From contig RXJP01000078.1 in assembly GCA_003963315.1 (NCBI GenBank), positions 32,639 through 72,790 of the forward strand: a DNA stretch of 40,152 nucleotides, read 5' to 3'. Position numbers and translations under genes: made by a program. Below the pieces are notes generated by a model that searched no databases, was not told where the DNA came from, and saw nothing but the letters and a program-made list of their open reading frames with translations. Below are positions 8,863-16,199 of this stretch, one piece after another. The stretch is from Rhodocyclaceae bacterium. Lineage in GTDB: Bacteria > Pseudomonadota > Gammaproteobacteria > Burkholderiales > Rhodocyclaceae. How positions within the stretch are numbered: the stretch's first letter is position 1; each line of letters starts with the position of its first letter.

Positions 8863-9444
8863 TTACGCGAACAGCCAGGGCTGCTCGATACGACGACGTG
8901 CTTCGAATTCCTTGATCAGATCGGCATGGCGCAGGGTGATACCGATATCGTCCCAACCGTTGAGCAGACATTCCTTGCGAAAAGCGTCGATGTCGAACCG
9001 GTAACTGACACCGTCGGGCCGGGTCACGGTCTGAGCGGCTAGGTCGATCTTGAGGGCCATGCCCGGCAGCACCGCCGTCATGTCGAACAAGGCCTGCACC
9101 TCTTCCGGCGCCAGCTTGATGGGCAGCAGCCCGTTCTTGAAGCTGTTGTTGTAGAAGATGTCAGCGAAGGTGGTACCCACCAGGGCGCGGAAACCGAAAT
9201 CCTCCAGGGCCCAGGGCGCATGTTCCCGGGAGGAGCCACAACCGAAATTGTCCCGGGTCAGCAGGATGGAAGCGCCCTTATAGCGGGCCTGATTGAGCAC
9301 AAAATCCGGGTTCAGCTGGCGCTGGCTATTGTCCATGCCAGGCTCGCCATGATCCAGATAGCGCCATTCATCGAACGTATTGGGACCGAAGCCGGAACGC
9401 TTGATGGACTTGAGGAACTGTTTGGGCTCCCTACGCTTTCCCAT
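8863..9444 (-). pseudogene. leuD: 5'-truncated 3-isopropylmalate dehydratase small subunit (leuD remnant)
   Basis: The frame encodes 193 residues. From residue 7 on it is a normal LeuD ([20 protein letters not shown], then [20 protein letters not shown] and [11 protein letters not shown]). Intact LeuD has about 20 to 25 more residues at the start, including the VDTDxI segment just before PKQFL. Here they are replaced by MGKRRE, which has no family resemblance. Homology thus begins abruptly at about 9426. No leuC lies upstream and no leuB downstream; the neighbours are moaA (convergent) and a gene-poor stretch. I read this as a broken extra copy left at a recombination junction. It could still be translated from ATG 9444, but loss of the N-terminal segment makes activity doubtful. 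A complete leu operon is expected elsewhere in the genome. Confidence 0.75.
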
Positions 9445-10134
9445 TAGGTGCAGGTGATGGCTTTACAAGGATAGGTTCATCATGCTTCTACAAGATAAGG
9501 AGGATTATTTAATTTTTTAAAAACCCTTATCTATTGACCAAGAAAAAGCACATTCCTTCTCGGACTTGCCCCCGGAATTACCTCATCCCTTACCGGACTT
9601 AGCCCCGCTTCCCCTAGTCATCCTGGTTGGCTTTCAGTATTGCGTTTGTCAAGTTAAAGCAGTTGGATAGTTCCTAATCAAAGAGAATCTCAAATGCAAA
9701 ATTCGTGCATGAAATCGCTGCGAAATTAATTGACTGAGTATTTCGAATCCGGGCTTGACAACTTTTACGTTTCGCCAAAAAATTACCCCATTGACCAATC
9801 GATGCGCAACACGCCATCGATGTAAATTCGACAGAGCTGTTGGTTTTGCCCAAGCGGTTGGGCCATGCCTGCCAAGTTGAATTTCGCCAGTCCGCGCAAT
9901 GCGGCAGGTTGGAGATTCGCACCATTCGCCGTTTCGCTCGAACGGGCCCATTCGCAAATAGCGAGCGGGTATTGGCTGCAAGATGGCACGACAGCGCGTG
10001 CCGAAGGGTTGCCGGCCCTTCATTGATACCAGAAATTTTAATGCGAGAGAAATCATGGACCCAGAGGCCTCGTCACTGAGGGCTTAAGGGATTTTTCAGC
10101 CTATCTCTCCGGCTGTCGTTTCGACTTTTTTCGT
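9445..10134. other. Gene-poor, lower-GC stretch between leuD remnant and alpA
   Basis: About 690 bases without a convincing gene. Short frames exist on both strands (for example minus 9649-10056), but none has a ribosome-binding site, recognisable motif or plausible composition. The left part is AT-rich (9476-9545) and differs from the leuD fragment beside it. It may be a decayed mobile-element end. Confidence 0.5.
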
Positions 10135-10155
10135 CCGTCGGCAATTTCCCGACGG
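10135..10155. promoter_or_regulatory. Inverted repeat just upstream of alpA
   Basis: CCGTCGG (10135-10141) and CCGACGG (10149-10155) form a perfect 7-bp inverted repeat 16 bases before the AlpA start codon. It could be an operator for AlpA or a leader hairpin; no T-run follows. Confidence 0.35.
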
Positions 10156-10171
10156 GTGTCTAGGATCACTC

Positions 10172-10405
10172 ATGGAAAAAAAATGTACAGAAAATACGCG
10201 CCGCCTTATCCGTCTGCCCGAATTGCTCCGGATGGTGGGCCTTTCCCGCTCCGCCATCTACCTGAGGCTCAACCCCCGTTCCCAGTACTTCGACAAAACC
10301 TTCCCTCGCCCTGTCTCCCTGGCATCCACCTCTCGCGGTGCAGTGGCTTGGTCAGCAGTCGAGGTGGAGCGCTGGTGCACCTCACGGCTTGAAGCTCGGG
10401 GATAA
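10172..10405 (+). CDS. AlpA-family phage/island transcriptional regulator
   Basis: A 77-residue winged-helix protein of the AlpA/excisionase type: LIRLPELLRMVGLSRSAIYL (residues 12-31) is the MerR-like helix-turn-helix that opens these proteins, followed by the family pattern FPRPVSL...AVAWSAVEVERW. AlpA members regulate integrase expression or act as excisionases in P4-like satellites and integrative elements. The start at ATG 10172 is preceded by AGGAT. It heads a block with two Gp2-like genes on the same strand. No integrase is seen nearby. Confidence 0.85.
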   Translation: MEKKCTENTRRLIRLPELLRMVGLSRSAIYLRLNPRSQYFDKTFPRPVSLASTSRGAVAWSAVEVERWCTSRLEARG

Positions 10406-10440
10406 CTTCGAAAACCCCAGTGAGGATTTTGATCAACCCA

Positions 10441-10468
10441 AATGGGGCAGATGAAGCATCGCCCCATT
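10441..10468. repeat. Inverted repeat between alpA and the Gp2-like pair
   Basis: AATGGGGC (10441-10448) and GCCCCATT (10461-10468) form a perfect 8-bp stem with a 12-base loop. No T-run follows, so termination is uncertain; it may separate alpA from the downstream genes. Confidence 0.4.
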
Positions 10469-10596
10469 AAATCTCAGCGGTTTTGCCTATGAGGCAATTG
10501 GGTTATTTAAACGGTTCAGCTGGTTAAGTTGAAAAGCTAGCTCAGGAATAGCCCAACTCCCACCAAGGCGATGAGGTCCATTTTGAGGATGAAACA

Positions 10597-11571
10597 ATGA
10601 ACGCCAACGTATGGCCAGCCTTTCAACCATTTTTACCAACAGCACTTGAACGCGCACATCGCGTAATCTCGGGTGCAAAGCAGAAAACGCTTCCGTTCCG
10701 CGTTGTTCGATCCATCAACAACGCCGAGGTGACAACAACTTCTAGCTTTTACTCCGACCTAATTAACTATCTGCCATATGCCGGATTTGGTGGAGGGAGC
10801 GGCGAGCCCTTGCTTAGGTTTGAGTCCCAACTGATCCTTTATGCCATTCATTCGTCGGGATTGGCCAACCACATGGGGTTGGAGCCAAATCGAGCTATCA
10901 ATTTTAGTTCGTTATTGGTGGCAGATCTGGTGAACACCGTCCATCAGAGCATCAATCGCATGCTCCGATCAGGAGAGTGCAAAGCTGCTCGCGATCGACG
11001 TACGCGTCACATTACACGAACCAACAAGTTCCTCAACCTTCTCAGCGACCAGCGACGGCCAATCGTCGTGGTGAGAACGACATTGTTCCTAAATACTAAT
11101 CTAGCCAACTCAACGTCAGGATGTCGGGAGCAATTTTCGGGGGTTTGGGATCCCTTCTTGCAAAGCCTCTACAGCGATACGCGTTCCTCTAAACCACTGG
11201 GGCACTGGGCCTTGCTCAGAACGCCTCCAAATGGTCTCGTGGCGATGGTTTTCTATGCATTTGTTTCGCCAGAGTTCGATTTGACCTATTTTTCGTCCTT
11301 GCTGGTCAGCTTGTGGGGGAAACACACCGAGAGTCGTGGAGCGATCAATATCGCGCATCCTTCTCAACAAAATCCGCATGGCTTTGAGTTCTGGGGAAGC
11401 TTTGCTTATCTGAAGAACATCATCAAGACCATGATGACGCACCAAATTCTCGATGAATGGTTGCCTGAATCGGAGGGCGCGGAATTTCCCATGCTGTCGA
11501 TCCAGTTCGGTACTTCCGATGCAAAGCGTAGGGGAGAAAATTCATCAACTCGCTCGGGAGGAGGGAAATGA
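10597..11571 (+). CDS. Divergent Inovirus-Gp2-like (YagK/YfjJ) protein lacking the HxH motif
   Basis: A 324-residue protein with GAGG before ATG 10597. On its own it is hard to place, but by eye it follows the plan of the next gene product: RRPIVVVRTTLFLNTNL (about 153-169) matches NRLIVVRVDFFYANQF; LGHWALLRTPPNGLVAMVFY (201-220) matches the segment with the HFH triad; and LLVSLWGKHTESRGAINI (about 235-252) matches EIGEYWVKVITEGKGDYWNV. At the position of H262-F-H264 in the neighbour, this protein has V215-A-M217. It is therefore probably a paralogue that has lost the putative catalytic or metal-binding histidines, perhaps a partner subunit. Its last four bases overlap the next start (ATGA), so the two are translationally coupled. 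The alignment is weak and should be tested by profile comparison. Confidence 0.6.
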   Translation: MNANVWPAFQPFLPTALERAHRVISGAKQKTLPFRVVRSINNAEVTTTSSFYSDLINYLPYAGFGGGSGEPLLRFESQLILYAIHSSGLANHMGLEPNRAINFSSLLVADLVNTVHQSINRMLRSGECKAARDRRTRHITRTNKFLNLLSDQRRPIVVVRTTLFLNTNLANSTSGCREQFSGVWDPFLQSLYSDTRSSKPLGHWALLRTPPNGLVAMVFYAFVSPEFDLTYFSSLLVSLWGKHTESRGAINIAHPSQQNPHGFEFWGSFAYLKNIIKTMMTHQILDEWLPESEGAEFPMLSIQFGTSDAKRRGENSSTRSGGGK

Positions 11572-12770
11572 CCATAACCGCTCCCGTCCCTCTGGTATTC
11601 AGCAACGACTCCTTACTACGTCTCCAGATTTACCAAGACCAAACCGACAACATATTTCAGTCAAATGAGTCCTGTCCAGACTATATCGGGTCATTGCATC
11701 GCCTTGACTGTGCCGAGCTCATGGGCAGTGTGTCGGAATTTGTAGCCGGTACTCTTAAGACCGATGGTATCCCCATCTTGAGGGTGTTGACTAAACAAGG
11801 CGAGCATTTCCAAATGCAGCCGATGGCGAAGTGTTTTTATCGCCAAATGCCGCGATTACTGAAGGTCACACAACACCTTTCTCCGCACTATGCATACGAC
11901 GAATATATTTCTGCATTCATTGCCTGTGCCGAAAAATTGGGGATCTACGATGCGCCTGTGGATTGGGACAGTACATGCAATGGCCACCATATTCTTTCCG
12001 GCCTTCCCGAGACCATCCATTGCGTAGATATATTCAATGAATTCGTTGCTGAAATAAGAACGTATTGCCATGCCTTAAAAATCAAGGAAAAACGTCGCTT
12101 GCGGCTACGTGAAATAGATCGTCGATATCAGGATTTGTGTGAATATGTCGACTGCCTGTTCCAGTCCTGGAATCGGCTGATTGTGGTTCGCGTTGATTTT
12201 TTTTATGCCAATCAGTTCTCTGAAATTGTTTCAATTGAGCAGGCGCAATACGATTTGAAACGGCTACTCGACAATCGTCGGACCAATACGCTGTTTAAGG
12301 GGATGCGCGGCTATATTTGGAAACTTGAATACGCGCTCAAAAAGGGGATTCATTTTCATTTGATCTTTTTTCTTGACGGCGCGGTGCGACAGCCCACTAG
12401 CCATGTTTATTTCGCCAAAGAGATCGGCGAGTATTGGGTGAAGGTCATCACAGAGGGCAAGGGTGACTATTGGAATGTCAACGCTGAGGCAAAGAACTAT
12501 GAGCGGCTAAACCGTCGGGGCATAGGAGAAATTCATCAAGCTGATGCGTCGTTGCGTCAGCATCTCGAAGCGTTTGTGATTGGCTACCTTTGCAAGGCTG
12601 ACCAATTCGTGCGTTTTAAATTTAAGAAGCGGCTGCGTGTTATCGCACGTGGTGAATTCCCAAAGCGGGAACACCGAAAACCCGGTCCAAAGTCAAAGCG
12701 CACACTCAAAATTGTGTCTGTTCGTTCGCCTGGCTTGTTGAAACTTTGTGGTGGTAAACAGGCGCCCTGA
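11568..12770 (+). CDS. Inovirus Gp2-like / YagK-YfjJ C-terminal domain protein
   Basis: A 400-residue protein whose C-terminal half carries the YagK/YfjJ (Inovirus Gp2) domain: LIVVRVDFFYANQF (204-217), GYIWKLEYALKKGIHFHLIF (248-267) with the hydrophobic HFH triad at 262-264, EYWVKVITEGKGDYWNVN (288-305) and GYLCKADQFV (339-348). The HxH plus downstream Tyr/Lys resembles the layout of HUH replication-initiation nucleases, so a DNA-nicking role is plausible but unproven for this family. The N-terminal 190 residues are not recognised. Genes of this family accompany AlpA in defective prophages and phage satellites, as here. The start overlaps the stop of the preceding gene. The coding sequence is visibly poorer in GC than the flanking chromosome. 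Confidence 0.82.
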   Translation: MTITAPVPLVFSNDSLLRLQIYQDQTDNIFQSNESCPDYIGSLHRLDCAELMGSVSEFVAGTLKTDGIPILRVLTKQGEHFQMQPMAKCFYRQMPRLLKVTQHLSPHYAYDEYISAFIACAEKLGIYDAPVDWDSTCNGHHILSGLPETIHCVDIFNEFVAEIRTYCHALKIKEKRRLRLREIDRRYQDLCEYVDCLFQSWNRLIVVRVDFFYANQFSEIVSIEQAQYDLKRLLDNRRTNTLFKGMRGYIWKLEYALKKGIHFHLIFFLDGAVRQPTSHVYFAKEIGEYWVKVITEGKGDYWNVNAEAKNYERLNRRGIGEIHQADASLRQHLEAFVIGYLCKADQFVRFKFKKRLRVIARGEFPKREHRKPGPKSKRTLKIVSVRSPGLLKLCGGKQAP

Positions 12771-12834
12771 ATGAACCTAGCCGATCAAGTCTGAACTTCT
12801 ACTGGACTTCTCCCGGCCTAATAGACTGCCCTAA

Positions 12835-12863
12835 GCCTCTTCCCGCCCCCACCAGGAAGAGGC
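12835..12863. terminator. Hairpin between convergent gene blocks
   Basis: GCCTCTTCC (12835-12843) and GGAAGAGGC (12855-12863) form a perfect 9-bp stem with an 11-base loop. It lies between the + strand Gp2-like pair and the minus-strand cassette, where a shared terminator is expected. Neither side has a good T-run. Confidence 0.45.
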
Positions 12864-12878
12864 CCACGCTCATCCCCC

Positions 12879-13847
12879 TCAAGCCGCGTCCCGCTTCCCC
12901 TGTGCCGCCACCTTCGCCCTCAACTTCCCGGCCAGCCCCGCGTCTTTGGTAACAGCCTCCGACACCGCCCCCTCCCCAGACGCAAAGAACTCCTCCACCA
13001 CCGCCTGACCATCCTCCTCACTCTCCTCAAACGCCCCATTGGCCATTCCCAACCGCGCCGCCGCATCCAGCGCCCCCTGATCAAACCCCGCCGCCTCCCG
13101 GATCGCCTGTTTCTCTCGTCCCTGCGCCAAGGCCTGCTCCACCGTCACCCTTGTTCGCAAAGTCAGATCCACGTAATAAATCGGCGTCCCCCGACTCTGG
13201 GTCGTCGTCTTTCCCCGTAAGCGAAGTGCCAATGGCAGGAGCGCCAATCGATCCCCCGACATCGCCTGGAAATAGCGCAAGCGTGCCGCCAGCGTCCGGA
13301 TACTATTGAACCCCGTCGTCCGAAACACAAAGGTCCCCCAAGGATCTTCCTCTCCCACCAGCCCCTCCCTATCTTCTATCCCCTTCAACCCCTCCATTTC
13401 CTCCATCCCCGCCAACCCGTCTCCCGACACCACCACATTCAAGCGCCCATAGGGCTTGCACTGCCTCCCCACCGCCAACGGACACCCCTCCGGCGCCGGG
13501 CAATCCAAGGTCACCACCCCAGCCTCCGTCACCCGCCGGCAGGTCTCCCCATCCCCCACACACAACGGTCTTCCCGTCGTCCGGTCAAACAAGCTGTAAC
13601 TCGCCCGGAAATTCAAGTCCGGATCATTGAAGGGCAGGGTGATCGGAATCGTCCGGATCTTCCCGCCCTGGGCCTTTCTCAAGACGCCATCCAGGGGATG
13701 CGCCAACCAACCCTCCCGACCCTGCAACTGTGTCGTGAGCGTGAATTGATCATCCTTCTCCGGCAAGCGCTTGCCTTGCCGTTCCACCACCTTGCCAATA
13801 CTGATCCGCCCCAACACCGGGGGCGTCAACACCAAACCTTTGATCAT
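12879..13847 (-). CDS. Gp3-like recombination-associated protein of phage/ICE cassette
   Basis: A 322-residue protein found in phage and integrative-element recombination cassettes, often annotated as a Gp3-like recombination directionality factor or 'hydrolase/metal-binding protein'. I recognise the opening (MIKGLVLTPPVLGRISIGKV), the early WLAHPLDG segment, four central cysteines (CVGDGETCRR, then CPAPEGCPLAVGRQCKPYG at about 114-133) that could hold zinc, and the later GFNSIRTLAARLRYF and GTPIYYVDLTLR segments. The AAGGAG site six bases before ATG 13847 is strong. It lies 69 bases behind the YqaJ exonuclease, so the pair may act together in homologous recombination, as exonuclease/annealing pairs of phages do. 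Whether it anneals DNA, binds DNA or steers an integrase is unknown. Acidic patches (EEMEGLKGIEDREGLVGEED, about 148-167) form a low-complexity insertion. Confidence 0.65.
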   Translation of the reverse strand: MIKGLVLTPPVLGRISIGKVVERQGKRLPEKDDQFTLTTQLQGREGWLAHPLDGVLRKAQGGKIRTIPITLPFNDPDLNFRASYSLFDRTTGRPLCVGDGETCRRVTEAGVVTLDCPAPEGCPLAVGRQCKPYGRLNVVVSGDGLAGMEEMEGLKGIEDREGLVGEEDPWGTFVFRTTGFNSIRTLAARLRYFQAMSGDRLALLPLALRLRGKTTTQSRGTPIYYVDLTLRTRVTVEQALAQGREKQAIREAAGFDQGALDAAARLGMANGAFEESEEDGQAVVEEFFASGEGAVSEAVTKDAGLAGKLRAKVAAQGKRDAA

Positions 13848-13916
13848 GTCGAACTCCTTGAATCCATCGTGAATGAAGCAATTCGCGAAAAAGGGAGAAG
13901 GGAAGAGGGCGCCTGA

Positions 13917-14921
13917 CTACCCCACCAGAAACCGCCGACTCCCCAGCTTCACCTGCTGATAACGCACCACCAGTTCCGGGAAATCCCGGGTGAGGGCGGC
14001 TACATCCAGTTGCACCCCATCCTTGCTCCGCTTCCAGCTGATCTCCCCAGCATCGAACACCGCCCGGGTCGCCTCCCCCATGGCCTGCTGCAAGGTCTGT
14101 TTCAACCGGGCCTCTTCTTCCTCGTGTGCCGCCAAGGACGCCCGCACCTGCACCAGCGCTGCATAAGTCCCGCACAACACCCGATCCAAGCGGAAATCCA
14201 CCGTCTGGCCACTGTCCCGGGGATACAAACAGCGCAACGCCCGTTCCGCAGACTGGGACCCATCCGCGGGGGGCGGCTCATCCCGGGTGACATACCCCCA
14301 GAACTCCTCCTCCAAGCGAATCAGGGCATCGATCATTTCTCCATCCCGCACCACCCGATGGATCTGCAACTCTTGACCGCCCAAGAGCACCGCCACATCC
14401 GCTGCTGCTTTACCCGTCACCGCCAACTGATGCTGCACCTGACACTGGACATACTCCGGCACCCCCTCCCGCCACAACCGACTGCCTTGAATCCCCGCCG
14501 TCTTGCACTCCAGGATCGAGACGTCGTCCGAACCTAGGATCTCCCGATCGATATTGGCCAACATCCAGGGCAACTCGGGATGGCGGAGCACGGCATTGAT
14601 CCGCCGTACCTTCAACCCCGTCCGCAGGGTGTAGTGACTGGCCACCACCGGCTCCAACAAGGTGCCCCAGTACATGGGGCTGCTGTCATCGTTGGGGTCG
14701 ACCTGGGGCAAGGCTTGATCCCGACCGGTCTTGACCATCCACAGTTCAAGAGGGGAGCAATAGGGGTTGAGCCCCACTGCCGCGGCGGCATCGGAACTGC
14801 CGATACCGGTCTTGCGTACTGCCAGCCATTGATCCCGGGACAGACCCCGGGTGGACACCAGGCGTAAAGCGTTCCGGCCACCCCTATAAGGACCGGGGGC
14901 CGGTTGAAGTGATGTGTTCAT
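13917..14921 (-). CDS. YqaJ-type viral recombinase / lambda-exonuclease-fold nuclease
   Basis: A 334-residue protein with the YqaJ alkaline-exonuclease pattern: RKTGIGSSDAAAAVGLNPY (about 36-54), WGTLLEPVVASHY with its conserved Glu, then PWMLANIDREI and ILECKTAG, which supply the catalytic D...ExK of the PD-(D/E)xK fold, and YVQCQVQHQLAVTG. Such nucleases resect double-stranded DNA for single-strand annealing in phages and ICEs. The chosen ATG (14921) has an AGGAG site six bases upstream. A longer frame to 15044 reads through a tandem repeat and gives an artificial Phe-rich start, so I reject it. A strong terminator-like hairpin lies 20 bases upstream in its leader. Confidence 0.85.
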   Translation of the reverse strand: MNTSLQPAPGPYRGGRNALRLVSTRGLSRDQWLAVRKTGIGSSDAAAAVGLNPYCSPLELWMVKTGRDQALPQVDPNDDSSPMYWGTLLEPVVASHYTLRTGLKVRRINAVLRHPELPWMLANIDREILGSDDVSILECKTAGIQGSRLWREGVPEYVQCQVQHQLAVTGKAAADVAVLLGGQELQIHRVVRDGEMIDALIRLEEEFWGYVTRDEPPPADGSQSAERALRCLYPRDSGQTVDFRLDRVLCGTYAALVQVRASLAAHEEEEARLKQTLQQAMGEATRAVFDAGEISWKRSKDGVQLDVAALTRDFPELVVRYQQVKLGSRRFLVG

Positions 14922-14940
14922 GATGACTCCTATAAAAGAA

Positions 14941-14974
14941 ACGCCCGGCCCCCTGATCCAGGGAAGCCGGGCGT
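14941..14974 (-). terminator. Long leader hairpin with U-rich tail upstream of the yqaJ-like gene
   Basis: Read on the minus strand, an outer 9-bp stem (ACGCCCGGC, 14974-14966, with GCCGGGCGT, 14949-14941) encloses an inner 5-bp stem (14951-14955 with 14959-14963). TTTCTTTTAT follows immediately. It has all the marks of an intrinsic terminator, yet it lies only 20 bases before the start codon of the exonuclease gene. Confidence 0.75.
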
Positions 14975-14984
14975 AAGAAGAAAG

Positions 14985-15038
14985 GAACAGAAAAAAGGCG
15001 GGAAAGAACAGAAAAAAGGCGGGAAAGAACAGAAAAAA
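14985..15038. repeat. 21-bp tandem repeat, about 2.5 copies
   Basis: A purine-rich 21-bp unit starting GAACAGAAAAAAGGCGG occurs at 14985-15005 and 15006-15026, with a partial third copy to about 15038. On the minus strand it is pyrimidine-rich leader RNA between the 77-residue protein gene and the exonuclease gene. The copies are identical, suggesting recent slippage. Confidence 0.85.
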
Positions 15039-15110
15039 CAGCAAGAAGAGCGAAAGAGCGGGAAAGCCGTGACTGAAAACCTGGAAGAAAGCAAAAAGGG
15101 CGGGACCACA

Positions 15111-15344
15111 CTACATCTCGCCATCCCCCCCTTCCTCCGGCCCAAAAACAATGTCACGAGGAATCAGCCCACAGGCCACGGCCGTGTCCTGCAGGTTGTC
15201 CAGCAAGGCGATCAATCCTTCATAGACGTCCACGGTGTCTGGACGATTGAAGGCTTCATTGAGGCAATAGGCTTTCTGTTCCCGCAGCAAAGCCCAGTCG
15301 ATGCGAAGGAACAGGTGAGACGGGGTCACAATTGAGGACGACAT
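15111..15344 (-). CDS. Small hypothetical protein of the recombination cassette
   Basis: A 77-residue soluble protein with GGAG eight bases before ATG 15344. I do not recognise the family. The middle is predicted helical (VDVYEGLIALLDNLQDTAVA), and the end is acidic (GPEEGGDGEM). It lies in the minus-strand cassette between a 62-residue protein gene and the exonuclease gene. A perfect intrinsic terminator sits 17 bases upstream of its start, so expression needs read-through. Confidence 0.6.
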   Translation of the reverse strand: MSSSIVTPSHLFLRIDWALLREQKAYCLNEAFNRPDTVDVYEGLIALLDNLQDTAVACGLIPRDIVFGPEEGGDGEM

Positions 15345-15360
15345 TTGTATCGCTCCAAAT

Positions 15361-15384
15361 AAAAAAGGCAGCCGAAGCTGCCTT
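15361..15384 (-). terminator. Textbook intrinsic terminator in front of the 77-residue protein gene
   Basis: On the minus strand, AAGGCAGC, a TTCG tetraloop and GCTGCCTT (15384-15365) are followed by TTTT (15364-15361) and ATTT. It lies 22 bases after the stop of the 62-residue protein gene and 17 bases before the next start, too close to leave room for a new promoter. Confidence 0.9.
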
Positions 15385-15406
15385 GGGAAGGGGAAAAGGA
15401 TGTGAA

Positions 15407-15595
15407 CTACGGCTTGTGCGACTGTCCATTCTTGGCCTGGACCTCCTTGCCCAAGGCCACCGTGAACTTGCCGGCGGCAATGACGGTATTGGCCAGCACC
15501 GTCCCGAAGATCGCCGCGCCCGAGGCAAGGCGTTCCTTGGTGGTGTACGCATACCGAAAATCATCGAGCTTGTCGCTCAGTTTCAGAAATTCCAT
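15407..15595 (-). CDS. Small hypothetical protein of the recombination cassette
   Basis: A 62-residue protein beginning MEFLKLSDKLDDFRYAYTTK. GGAGG lies ten bases before ATG 15595, which makes this start preferable to the longer frame from 15739 (that part overlaps a separate zinc-ribbon gene in another frame). The middle has a hydrophobic stretch (SGAAIFGTVLANTVIAAGKF, about 26-45) that may be a single membrane helix. Function unknown. It follows the zinc-ribbon gene closely in the same direction. Confidence 0.6.
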   Translation of the reverse strand: MEFLKLSDKLDDFRYAYTTKERLASGAAIFGTVLANTVIAAGKFTVALGKEVQAKNGQSHKP

Positions 15596-15620
15596 GGTCG
15601 AGTGTCCTCCGAAAAAGGGG

Positions 15621-15755
15621 TTAACCCGCCCGATGGGCCTGGGTGTCATCGGAGCCACAACGAGGACAGAGGGCCTTATCGGCCTCCCGGTCATTGGCAT
15701 GACCGGCTTCCCATTCGTAGCCGCAATCTTCACAAACATGGTTATAGGGTTGCAT
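15621..15755 (-). CDS. 44-residue zinc-ribbon protein
   Basis: A very short gene with ATG 15755 behind an AGGAG site (15766-15762) and a TAA stop. The product has two CxxC knuckles, C8-E-D-C11 and C30-P-R-C33, spaced 18 residues apart, as in rubredoxin-like zinc ribbons (HVCEDCGYEWEAG, then ALCPRCGSDD). It is the first gene after the operator/promoter at 15810-15838 and so probably heads the minus-strand cassette. A DNA- or protein-binding role is likely, but nothing more specific can be said. Confidence 0.75.
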   Translation of the reverse strand: MQPYNHVCEDCGYEWEAGHANDREADKALCPRCGSDDTQAHRAG

Positions 15756-15809
15756 GGAGTTCTCCTTTTACGTGGTTAAACGAATGGGCGCTTTATGCAC
15801 TCGGCAACA

Positions 15810-15838
15810 ATACTAAGTAATCCTTAGTATCGAGTCAA
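15810..15838 (-). promoter_or_regulatory. Sigma-70 promoter with overlapping palindromic operator
   Basis: On the minus strand, TTGACT (-35, 15838-15833), a 17-base spacer and TAGTAT (-10, 15815-15810) give a near-ideal promoter for the zinc-ribbon gene at 15755. A perfect palindrome, ATACTAAG (15810-15817) / CTTAGTAT (15823-15830) with a 5-base centre, covers the -10 and most of the spacer. It is well placed as the operator for the divergently encoded XRE protein that starts at 15885. Confidence 0.85.
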
Positions 15839-15884
15839 GCGAGAAACTAGGACGCTTCGGACCTTTGTCATTGTCCGTTGTGCC

Positions 15885-16199
15885 ATGCCAGACAGTACTA
15901 TCTACGCTAAAAGACTGCGCCAAGCCCGCTTGGCGGCCGATTTGTCACAGAAGGCATTGGGAATTGCCGCCGGCATTGATGAATTCAGTGCCAGCCCCCG
16001 GATGAATCAGTATGAACGGGGTAAGCATCTCCCCGACTTGCTGACCATGGAGCATTTGGCTCAAACTTTGGGTCTTCCTTTGGCTTTCTTTTTTGCCGAG
16101 GACGACGCCCTGGCCGACCTGTTGATGGCTTGGCCCAAGCTCTCCACCACAAAACAGCGGGAGCTTGTGACCAAGGCAACCTCAAGCAAGGCCCGTTAA
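15885..16199 (+). CDS. XRE-family repressor of the recombination cassette
   Basis: A 104-residue protein with an N-terminal Cro/CI-type helix-turn-helix: YAKRLRQARLAADLSQKALG (7-26), then MNQYERGKHLPDLLTMEHLA (39-58). It is transcribed away from the cassette, with the palindrome 15810-15830 between the two directions, so it most likely represses the cassette promoter. The C-terminal 35 residues are short and helical, with no peptidase domain for SOS cleavage. No clear ribosome-binding site precedes ATG 15885. Its last four bases overlap the end of the convergent DUF932 gene. Confidence 0.82.
   Translation: MPDSTIYAKRLRQARLAADLSQKALGIAAGIDEFSASPRMNQYERGKHLPDLLTMEHLAQTLGLPLAFFFAEDDALADLLMAWPKLSTTKQRELVTKATSSKAR

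Noticed and set aside
9744-9757. A TTCGAATCCGGGC string resembling a tRNA T-arm, considered as the second attachment site
   Set aside because: It does not match the candidate core at 23137-23158 and no acceptor stem or CCA follows.
9649-10056. A 135-residue minus-strand frame in the gene-poor stretch after leuD
   Set aside because: No ribosome-binding site, no domain recognised, and overlapping frames of equal length exist on the same strand.
14985-15038. Possible CRISPR-like array
   Set aside because: It is a simple head-to-tail tandem repeat with no spacers and only 2.5 copies; no cas genes are present.
14922-15044. A Phe/Leu-rich N-terminal extension of the YqaJ-like protein that looks like a membrane anchor
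   Set aside because: It is the translation of the 21-bp tandem repeat and the leader hairpin; the AGGAG site and normal family length point to ATG 14921.
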